Below are positions 53,522-61,839 of a stretch of DNA of 64,000 nucleotides, piece after piece. The position numbers were made by a program, and so were the translations under genes. Source of the stretch: Hydractinia symbiolongicarpus (Eukaryota; Cnidaria; Hydrozoa; Anthoathecata; Hydractiniidae); contig NC_079880.1 of the NCBI RefSeq assembly GCF_029227915.1, positions 1,862,001 through 1,926,000 of the forward strand, in the 5' to 3' direction. Positions within the stretch are counted from its first letter, which is position 1. Each line of letters begins with the position of its first letter. The notes below the pieces were generated by a model, which saw nothing but the letters and a program-made list of their open reading frames with translations, ran no database searches and had not been told where the DNA came from.

Positions 53522-53689
53522 CGGGAAATTTTCACAACATCAACATTTGTTATTACTGAGGCTTTTTAAATTCTGAATAGCGGTTCTCGTTCAATCGTCG
53601 ACATGTATTGAAAATCTGCAAATGTATTCATTATTTCTTTTTCACGATATGTATATGTTTTTTTCAGTTTGGAATAAGAGCTTTTTATC
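53522..53689. other. AT-rich stretch with no recognised feature
   Basis: Sequence between the microsatellite and the SINE. No RNA gene, repeat or credible frame is seen. Confidence 0.5.
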
Positions 53690-53696
53690 CTACCGT
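53690..53696. repeat. Left target-site duplication of the SINE
   Basis: CTACCGT, repeated exactly at 54041-54047 on the far side of the element. Confidence 0.7.
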
Positions 53697-54040
53697 GGCG
53701 CCGTAAATTAGTGGTTATAGCTCTCGTACTCTGTGCAGGAGACCGGGGTTCGATTCCTCTTGACGGCGATTCAACATGGGCGAGTGAATGTTACCATAGC
53801 CCCGGGTTAACCCAAGCCATGTGAGGGAAATTGGGAAGATGGCACACTGTGTGGGCCGTTGGATGTTGCCGGGAGTTGTCTAGTAGAGTGCGGGCTCTAA
53901 TTGGGTCTGCGTAGCCCAAAATGAGCATTAAATACTCTAGGACTCTCCATCTACGACATGGCCCCTCCTGGAAATAATAGACAGGGTATATCCCTTGATA
54001 TTTGTGAGGCTAGCCATGTAAAATATGCACATCTATCTAT
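53697..54040 (+). mobile_element. tRNA-derived SINE, about 344 bp
   Basis: The element starts with a tRNA-related head (53700-53767), continues into an unrelated body and ends in an ATCT-repeat tail (54031-54040), flanked by a 7-bp direct repeat CTACCGT. The head has an A-box-like AAATTAGTGG (53705-53714) and a perfect B box GGTTCGATTCC (53747-53757), so it should carry an internal pol III promoter. The body contains the perfect palindrome GGGTTAACCC (53804-53813). It encodes nothing; such elements are mobilised by the reverse transcriptase of a partner LINE, which is not in the window. I do not recognise the family. The intact duplication and tail suggest a fairly recent insertion into the island. 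Confidence 0.8.
53700..53767 (+). pseudogene. tRNA-related head of the SINE
   Basis: GCCGTAA at the start pairs with TGACGGC at 53761-53767 at six of seven positions, giving an acceptor-like stem. The T arm is recognisable around GGTTCGATTCC, with one G-T pair and one mismatch. The anticodon arm does not form a clean 5-bp stem with a 7-nt loop, so no amino-acid identity can be given. This is the usual condition of a SINE head and is not a working tRNA. Confidence 0.75.
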
Positions 54041-54047
54041 CTACCGT
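54041..54047. repeat. Right target-site duplication of the SINE
   Basis: CTACCGT directly after the ATCT tail, identical to 53690-53696. Confidence 0.7.
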
Positions 54048-54102
54048 CATGAAAACTTGTTTGCAAAATAAACATATACTGCTGTTTGATTTTTAGCTGG
54101 AC

Positions 54103-54148
54103 AGGATAACAACAGGCTGTTTCCGCTGTGTTTTTTTAAACCGAAGTT
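54103..54148 (+). repeat. 46-bp direct repeat, copy 1
   Basis: Begins aggataacaacag and ends aaccgaagtt. It aligns without gaps to 54342-54387 at 37 of 46 positions. The copies are 239 bp apart in AT-rich DNA with long T runs. Between them, from about 54265, a looser third version (ggtaaaaacagg followed by aaactgta and T runs) can be seen. It may be a degenerate tandem repeat or the remains of an older element. Confidence 0.7.
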
Positions 54149-54341
54149 GCAAGAAAGTTTTTTGGGAAAATGTGCGCCTATCAGATGTCACGATTAATTT
54201 TTGATCTTTCACAGAAACTTTTCCCATAAAATATTGCAGTTTTTTTTTTTTGCTTTAAGAGGGTAAAAACAGGTTATAAACTGTATTTTTATTTTTAAAT
54301 GTTACAAAATTTTCCACAAAGTAAAATTGTTTTAGGTGCGT

Positions 54342-54387
54342 AGGATAACAACAGCTTGTTAACTGTCTGTTTTTTTGAACCGAAGTT
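54342..54387 (+). repeat. 46-bp direct repeat, copy 2
   Basis: Second copy, same length, also preceded by a short g-rich stretch and ending aaccgaagtt. Copies 1 and 2 differ mainly in the middle ten bases. Confidence 0.7.
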
Positions 54388-54435
54388 AGGATATATAAGA
54401 TGCACATGTAAAGTTTTTCATATATATATATTCAT

Positions 54436-54504
54436 GCCCTGTTGGTCTAATGGCTATGACACTCATGCAAATGAGAGATCCAGGTTCAAATCCTGGACAG
54501 GGCT
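54436..54504 (+). pseudogene. tRNA-like gene with collapsed anticodon loop
   Basis: The acceptor stem is perfect, GCCCTGT (54436-54442) with ACAGGGC (54497-54503). The D arm has a GTC/GAC stem around a 10-nt loop. The T arm is perfect, CCAGG-TTCAAAT-CCTGG (54480-54496). The A box TGGTCTAATGG (54443-54453) and B box GGTTCAAATCC (54483-54493) fit the pol III consensus. The anticodon arm CTCAT/ATGAG closes a loop of only four bases (GCAA), three short of the normal seven, so no decoding triplet is presented. At 69 nt it is also short. The first TTTT downstream is at 54590-54593. It could be a recent tRNA pseudogene, a SINE head or a tRNA-like non-coding RNA. The D-arm and T-arm wording resembles animal tRNA-Pro, but identity cannot be set. 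Confidence 0.75.
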
Positions 54505-54611
54505 AGGAAAAATATAATTATCTTGCATCTACAACAAGCAGGTATTCATAAGTATATGATATTAGCTATATTGAGTATAATAGGTAATCTTTTGAGTCGT
54601 ACTTAATGCCT
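54505..54611. other. AT-rich stretch after the tRNA-like gene
   Basis: Contains a T4 run at 54590-54593 that could end a pol III transcript from 54436. Otherwise no feature is seen. Confidence 0.4.
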
Positions 54612-54634
54612 TTGCCTTGGCAACCTCTCCGCAA
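54612..54634. repeat. Right-end hairpin and inverted-repeat copy of the island
   Basis: TTGCC-TT-GGCAA forms a short stem at 54612-54623. It is followed at once by CTCTCCGCAA (54625-54634), the exact inverse of 52348-52357. Fifteen bases later the island ends in CTAG (54646-54649), next to T. A hairpin near the 3' end and an internal copy of the 5' terminal repeat are features described for Helitron2-type elements. Confidence 0.55.
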
Positions 54635-55060
54635 CACTTTCTATACTAGTTGATGAGACGCTGAATAAATGAAGTTTAATCGCCGGCAAACGAAAACCTG
54701 CGATTTCCCGTAAATCCTGGACTCGGCCTGTATAGTCAAAAGTATACAAAGAAAGTACCCAGGGAGTAAACTCATTTCCCAAACGATTTTTTAAATTATT
54801 ATTTCACCACTAAAACGCATGAGACTTGTTTTCAAGAATGTTTTCATTTTTGATGAGACGCTGAATAAAAGCAGTTTAATCGCCGGCAAACGAAAACCTG
54901 CGATTTCCCTAAATCCCGGACTCGGCCCGTATAGTCAAAAGTATACAAAGAAAGTACCCAGGGAGTAAACTCATTTCCAGAACGATTTTTTAAATTATTT
55001 TTTCACCACTAAAACGCATAAGACTTGTAAATTTTAAAAATGTTTTCATTTTTGATGAGA

Positions 55061-57300
55061 GGTTTAATGAAAGCAGTTTAATCGCCGGCAAACGAAATCC
55101 CGCGTTTTCCTGTAAATCCGGGGCTTGGCCCGGATAGTCGAATGTATACAAAGAAAGTACCCTGTGAGTAAACTCATTTCCAGAACGATTTTTTAAATTA
55201 TTTTTTCACCACTAAAACGCATAAGATTTGTAGTTTTTAAAAATGTTTTCATTTTTGATGAGACGCTTAATGAAAGAAGTTTAATCGCCGGCAAACGAAA
55301 ACCCGCGATTTCCCGTAAATCCCGGACTCGGTCCGTATAGTTAAAAGTATACAAGGAAAATACCCAGTGAGTAAACTCATTTCACGAACGATTTTTTAAA
55401 TTATTATTTCACCACTAAAACGCATGAGACTTGTAGTTTTCAAAAATGTTTTCATTTTTGATGAGACGCTGAATAAAAGCAGTTTAATCGCCGGCAAACG
55501 AAAACCTGCGATTTCCCGTAAATCCCGGGCTTGGCACGTATAGTCAAAAGTATACAAAGACAGTACCCAGGGAGTAAACTCATTTCCCGAACGATTTTTT
55601 ATATTATTTTTTTACCACTAAACGCATGAGACTTGTAGTTTTCAAAAATATTTTCATATTTGATGGGACGCTGAATAAAAGAAGTTTAATCGCCGGCAAA
55701 CGAAAATCCGCGATTTCCCGTAAATCCCGGACTCGGCCCGTATAGTCAAAAGTATACAAAGAAAGTACCCAGGGAGTAAACTCATTTCCCGAACGATTTT
55801 TTAAATTACTTTTTCACCACTAAAATGCATGAGACTTGTAGTTTTTAAAAATGTTTTCATTTTTGATGAGAGGTTTAATGAAAGCAGTTTAATCGCCGGC
55901 AAACGAAATCCCGCGTTTTCCTGTAAATCCGGGGCTTGGCCCGGATAGTCGAATGTATACAAAGAAAGTACCCTGTGAGTAAACTCATTTCCAGAACGAT
56001 TTTTTAAATTATTTTTTCACCACTAAAACGCATAAGATTTGTAGTTTTTAAAAATGTTTTCATTTTTGATGAGACGCTGAATAAAAGCAGTTTAATCGCC
56101 GGCAAACGAAAACCTGCGATTTCCCTAAATCCCGGACTCGGCCCGTATAGTCAAAAGTATACAAAGAAAGTACCCAGGGAGTAAACTCATTTCCAGAACC
56201 ATTTTTTAAATTATTTTTTCACCACTAAAACGCATAAGACTTGTAAATTTTAAAAATGTTTTCATTTTTGATGAGACGCTTAATGAAAGAAGTTTAATCG
56301 CCGGCAAACGAAAACCCGCGATTTCCCGTAAATCCCGGACTCGGTCCGTATAGTTAAAAGTATACAAGGAAAATACCCAGTGAGTAAACTCATTTCCCGA
56401 ACGATTTTTTAAATTATTATTTCACCACTAAAACGCATGAGACTTGTAGTTTTCAAAAATGTTTTCATTTTTGATGAGACGCTGAATAAAAGCAGTTTAA
56501 TCGCCGGCAAACGAAAACCTGCGATTTCCCGTAAATCCCGGGCTTGGCACGTATAGTCAAAAGTATACAAAGAAAGTACCCAGGGAGTAAACTCATTTCC
56601 CGAACGATTTTTTAAATTACTTTTTCACCACTAAAATGCATGAGACTTGTAGTTTTTAAAAATGTTTTCATTTTTGATGAGAGGTTTAATGAAAGCAGTT
56701 TAATCGCCGGCAAACGAAATCCCGCGTTTTCCTGTAAATCCGGGGCTTGGCCCGGATAGTCGAATGTATACAAAGAAAGTACCCTGTGAGTAAACTCATT
56801 TCCAGAACGATTTTTTAAATTATTTTTTCACCACTAAAACGCATAAGATTTGTAGTTTTTAAAAATGTTTTCATTTTTGATGAGACGCTGAATAAAAGCA
56901 GTTTAATCGCCGGCAAAAGAAAACCTGCGATTTCCCTAAATCCCGGACTCGGCCCGTATAGTCAAAAGTATACAAAGAAAGTACCCAGGGAGTAAACTCA
57001 TTTCCAGAACCATTTTTTAAATTATTTTTTCACCACTAAAACGCATAAGACTTGTAAATTTTAAAAATGTTTTCATTTTTGATGAGACGCTTAATGAAAG
57101 AAGTTTAATCGCCGGCAAACGAAAACCCGCGATTTCCCGTAAATCCCGGACTCGGTCCGTATAGTTAAAAGTATACAAGGAAAATACCCAGTGAGTAAAC
57201 TCATTTCCCGAACGATTTTTTAAATTATTATTTCACCACTAAAACGCATGAGACTTGTAGTTTTCAAAAATGTTTTCATTTTTGATGAGACGCTGAATAA
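55061..57300 (-). repeat. 4-monomer higher-order unit
   Basis: The variant ggtttaatgaaagc sits at 55061, 55872 and 56683, each 811 bp apart. Accompanying variants (aaatccggggcttgg, cccggatagtcg, cagaaccattttt, ggaaaatacccagtg) follow in the same order. The third unit is interrupted after 57.3 kb by monomers of the other subtype. Confidence 0.8.
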
Positions 57301-57380
57301 AAGCAGTTTAATCGCCGGCAAACGAAAACCTGCGATTTCCCGTAAATCCCGGGCTTGGCACGTATAGTCAAAAGTATACA

Positions 57381-58300
57381 AAGACAGTACCCAGGGAGTA
57401 AACTCATTTCCCGAACGATTTTTTATATTATTTTTTTACCACTAAACGCATGAGACTTGTAGTTTTCAAAAATATTTTCATATTTGATGGGACGCTGAAT
57501 AAAAGAAGTTTAATCGCCGGCAAACGAAAATCCGCGATTTCCCGTAAATCCCGGACTCGGCCCGTATAGTCAAAAGTATACAAAGAAAGTACCCAGGGAG
57601 TAAACTCATTTCCCGAACGATTTTTTAAATTACTTTTTCACCACTAAAATGCATGAGACTTGTAGTTTTTAAAAATGTTTTCATTTTTGATGAGACGCTG
57701 AATAAATGAAGTTTAATCGCCGGCAAACGAAAACCTGCGATTTCCCGTAAATCCTGGACTCGGCCCGTATAGTCAAAAGTATACAAAGAAAGTACCCAGG
57801 GAGTAAACTCATTTCCCAAACGATTTTTTAAATTATTATTTCACCACTAAAACGCATGAGACTTGTAGTTTTCAAGAATGTTTTCATTTTTGATGAGACG
57901 CTGAATAAAAGCAGTTTAATCGCCGGCAAACGAAAACCTGCGATTTCCCTAAATCCCGGACTCGGCCCGTATAGTCAAAAGTATACAAAGAAAGTACCCA
58001 GGGAGTAAACTCATTTCCAGAACGATTTTTTAAATTATTTTTTCACCACTAAAACGCATAAGACTTGTAAATTTTAAAAATGTTTTCATTTTTGATGAGA
58101 GGCTTAATGAAAGCAGTTTAATCGCCGGCAAACGAAATCCCGCGTTTTCCTGTAAATCCGGGGCTTGGCCCGGATAGTCGAATGTATACAAAGAAAGTAC
58201 CCTGTGAGTAAACTCATTTCCAGAACGATTTTTTAAATTATTTTTTCACCACTAAAACGCATAAGATTTGTAGTTTTTAAAAATGTTTTCATTTTTGATG
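57381..58300 (-). repeat. Unsplit paralogue (empty site) of the island's flanks
   Basis: 57381-57689 matches the left flank 52041-52350 (gacagtaccc, ttttaccactaaacgc, atatttgatggg, ttactttttcacc, aaaatgcatgag), with only a few substitutions and a 1-bp indel. From 57690 it matches the right flank from 54653 for about 600 bp (aataaatgaag, catttcccaaacg, ttcaagaatg, ttgtaaattttaaa). The two flanks are joined here as ttcatttttgatgagacgc with nothing between. The offset to the right flank is 3037-3040 bp, 15 monomers. Confidence 0.87.
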
Positions 58301-59830
58301 AGACGCTGAATAAAAGCAGTTTAATTGCCGGCAAACGAAAACCTGCGATTTCCCTAAATCCCGGACTCGGCCCGTATAGTCAAAAGTATACAAAGAAAGT
58401 ACCCAGGGAGTAAACTCCTTTCCAGAACCATTTTTTAAATTATTTTTTCACCACTAAAACGCATAAGACTTGTAAATTTTAAAAATGTTTTCATTTTTGA
58501 TGAGACGCTTAATGAAAGAAGTTTAATCGCCGGCAAACGAAAACCCGCGATTTCCCGTAAATCCCGGACTCGGTCCGTATAGTTAAAAGTATACAAGGAA
58601 AATACCCAGTGAGTAAACTCATTTCCCGAACGATTTTTTAAATTATTATTTCACCACTAAAACGCATGAGACTTGTAGTTTTCAAAAATGTTTTCATTTT
58701 TGATGAGACGCTGAATAAAAGCAGTTTAATCGCCGGCAAACGAAAACCTGCGATTTCCCGTAAATCCCGGGCTTGGCACGTATAGTCGAATGTATACAAA
58801 GAAAGTACCCTGTGAGTAAACTCATTTCCAGAACGATTTTTTAAATTATTTTTTCACCACTAAAACGCATAAGACTTGTAGTTTTTAAAAATGTTTTCAT
58901 TTTTGATGAGACGCTGAATAAAAGAAGTTTAATCGCCGGCAAATGAAAACCCGCGATTTCCCGTAAATCCCGGCTTGGTCCGTATAGTCAAAAGTATACA
59001 AAGAAAGTACCCAGGGAGTAAACTCATTTCCCGAACGATTTTTTAAATTATTTTTTCACCACTAAAACGCATGAGACTTGTACTTTTCAAAAATGTTTTC
59101 ATTTTTGATAAGACGCTGAATAAAAGAAGTTTAATCGCCGGCAAACAAAAACCCGCGTTTTTCCCTAAATCCCGGACTCGGCCCGTATAGTCAAAAGTAT
59201 ACAAAGAAAGTACCCAGGGAGTAAACTCATTTCCAGAACGATTTTTTAAATTATTTTTTCACCACTAAAACGCATAAGACTTGTAAATTTTAAAAATGTT
59301 TTCATTTTTGATGAGAGGCTTAATGAAAGCAGTTTAATCGCCGGCAAACGAAATCCCGCGTTTTCCTGTAAATCCGGGGCTTGGCCCGGATAGTCGAATG
59401 TATACAAAGAAAGTACCCTGTGAGTAAACTCATTTCCAGAACGATTTTTTAAATTATTTTTTCACCACTAAAACGCATAAGATTTGTAGTTTTTAAAAAT
59501 GTTTTCATTTTTGATGAGACGCTGAATAAAAGCAGTTTAATTGCCGGCAAACGAAAACCTGCGATTTCCCTAAATCCCGGACTCGGCCCGTATAGTCAAA
59601 AGTATACAAAGAAAGTACCCAGGGAGTAAACTCCTTTCCAGAACCATTTTTTAAATTATTTTTTCACCACTAAAACGCATAAGACTTGTAAATTTTAAAA
59701 ATGTTTTCATTTTTGATGAGACGCTTAATGAAAGAAGTTTAATCGCCGGCAAACGAAAACCCGCGATTTCCCGTAAATCCCGGACTCGGTCCGTATAGTT
59801 AAAAGTATACAAGGAAAATACCCAGTGAGT
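58021..59830 (-). repeat. 6-monomer higher-order duplication
   Basis: ggcttaatgaaagc at 58101 and 59317 gives an offset of 1216 bp. Linked private variants repeat at the same offset, including agtttaattgccgg and actcctttccagaacc (near 58413 and 59629). Confidence 0.8.
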
Positions 59831-60199
59831 AAACTCATTTCCCGAACGATTTTTTAAATTATTATTTCACCACTAAAACGCATGAGACTTGTAGTTTTCA
59901 AAAATGTTTTCATTTTTGATGAGACGCTGAATAAAAGCAGTTTAATCGCCGGCAAACGAAAACCTGCGATTTCCCGTAAATCCCGGGCTTGGCACGTATA
60001 GTCGAATGTATACAAAGAAAGTACCCTGTGAGTAAACTCATTTCCAGAACGATTTTTTAAATTATTTTTTCACCACTAAAACGCATAAGACTTGTAGTTT
60101 TTAAAAATGTTTTCATTTTTGATGAGACGCTGAATAAAAGAAGTTTAATCGCCGGCAAATGAAAACCCGCGATTTCCCGTAAATCCCGGCTTGGTCCGT

Positions 60200-61330
60200 A
60201 TAGTCAAAAGTATACAAAGAAAGTACCCAGGGAGTAAACTCATTTCCCGAACGATTTTTTAAATTATTTTTTCACCACTAAAACGCATGAGACTTGTACT
60301 TTTCAAAAATGTTTTCATTTTTGATAAGACGCTGAATAAAAGAAGTTTAATCGCCGGCAAACAAAAACCCGCGTTTTTCCGTAAATCCCGGGCTTGGCCC
60401 GAATAGTCAAAAGTATACAAAAAAAAGTACCCAGGGAGTAAACTCATTTCCCGAACGATTTTTTGTATTATTTTTTCACCACTAAAACGCATGAGACTTG
60501 TAGTTTTTAAAAATGTTTTCATTTTTGATGAGACGCTGAATAAAAGCAGTTTAATCGCCGGCAAACGAAAACCTGCGATTTCCCTAAATCCCGGACTCGG
60601 CCCGTATAGTCAAAAGTATACAAAGAAAGTACCCAGGGAGTAAACTCATTTCCAGAACGATTCTTTAAATTATTTTTTCACCACTAAAACGCATGAGACT
60701 TGTAGTTTTTAAAAATGTTTTCATTTTTGATGAGACGCTGAATAAATGAAGTTTAATCGCCGGCAAACGAAAACCTGCGATTTCCCGTAAATCCCGGCTT
60801 GGTCCGTATAGTCAAAAGTATACAAAGAAAGTACCCAGGGAGTAAACTCATTTCCCGAACGATTTTTTAAATTATTTTTTCACCACTAAAACGCATGAGA
60901 CTTGTACTTTTCAAAAATGTTTTCATTTTTGATAAGACGCTGAATAAAAGAAGTTTAATCGCCGGCAAACGAAAACCCGCGTTTTTCCGTAAATCCCGGG
61001 CTTGGCCCGAATAGTCAAAAGTATACAAAAAAAAGTACCCAGGAGTAAACTCATTTCCCGAACGATTTTTTGTATTATTTTTTCACCACTAAAACGCATG
61101 AGACTTGTAGTTTTTAAAAATGTTTTCATTTTTGATGAGACGCTGAATAAAAGCAGTTTAATCGCCGGCAAACGAAAACCTGCGATTTCCCTAAATCCCG
61201 GACACGGCCCGTATAGTCAAAAGTATACAAAGAAAGTACCCAGGGAGTAAACTCATTTCCAGAACGATTCTTTAAATTATTTTTTCACCACTAAAACGCA
61301 TGAGACTTGTAGTTTTTAAAAATGTTTTCA
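60200..61330 (-). repeat. 3-monomer higher-order duplication
   Basis: cccgaatagtc at 60401 and 61009 (608 bp), with tacttttcaaaaatg, gataagacgc and ttttttgtatt in register, and cagaacgattcttt at about 60654 and 61261. The second copy has lost one g (cccaggagtaaac near 61038). The same variant group occurs at 47.2-50.3 kb. Confidence 0.8.
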
Positions 61331-61839
61331 TTTTTGATGAGACGCTGAATAAATGAAGTTTAATCGCCGGCAAACGAAAACCTGCGATTTCCCGTAAATT
61401 CCGGGCTTGGCCCGTATAGTCAAAAGTATACAAAGAAAGTACCCAGGGAGTAAACTCATTTCCCGAACGATTTTTTAAATTATTTTTTCACCACTAAAAC
61501 GCATGAGACTTGTAGTTTTCAAAAATGTTTTCATTTTTGATGAGACGCTGAATAAAAGAAGTTTAATCGCCGGCAAACGAAAACCCGCGTTTTTCCGTAA
61601 ATCCCGGGCTTGGCCCGTATAGTCAAAAGTATACAAAAAAAAAGTACCCAGGGAGTAAACTCATTTCCCGAACGATTTTTTAAATTATTTTTTCACCACT
61701 AAAACGCATGAGACTTGTAGTTTTTAAAAATGTTTTCATTTTTGATGAGACGCTGAATAAATGAAGTTTAATCGCCGGCAAACGAAAACCTGCGATTTCC
61801 CGTAAATCCTGGACTCGGCCCGTATAGTCAAAAGTATAC

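Larger units (their letters stand above)
52351..54649. mobile_element. 2.3-kb insertion in satellite, Helitron2/Helentron-like ends
   Basis: This island splits a monomer between ttcatttttg (ending 52350) and atgagacgctg (from 54653). The unsplit arrangement of the same variant monomers exists at 57689/57690, which makes this an insertion. Left and right junctions share TTG (52348-52350 and 54650-54652), so it is either a 3-bp target duplication or insertion between two T with TTG belonging to the element. In the second reading the element begins TTGCGGAGAG and ends in CTAG, with the inverted copy of its first 10 bases 15 bp inside the right end. Published Helitron2/Helentron elements are described as having such asymmetric inverted repeats and T-T insertion. 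No Rep, helicase or transposase frame is present, so it would be a non-autonomous copy. Alternatively it is a captured genomic fragment. Confidence 0.6.

Noticed and set aside
54436-54504. Functional tRNA-Cys (GCA) or tRNA-Pro
   Set aside because: GCA falls in the four-base loop by position only. A 7-base loop would require breaking the CTCAT/ATGAG stem, and the resulting pairs do not form.
52351-54649. Classic Helitron (5' TC, insertion between A and T)
   Set aside because: The right end is CTAG, but the left end lacks TC and the target is in a T run, not AT. Only the Helitron2-like reading remains open.
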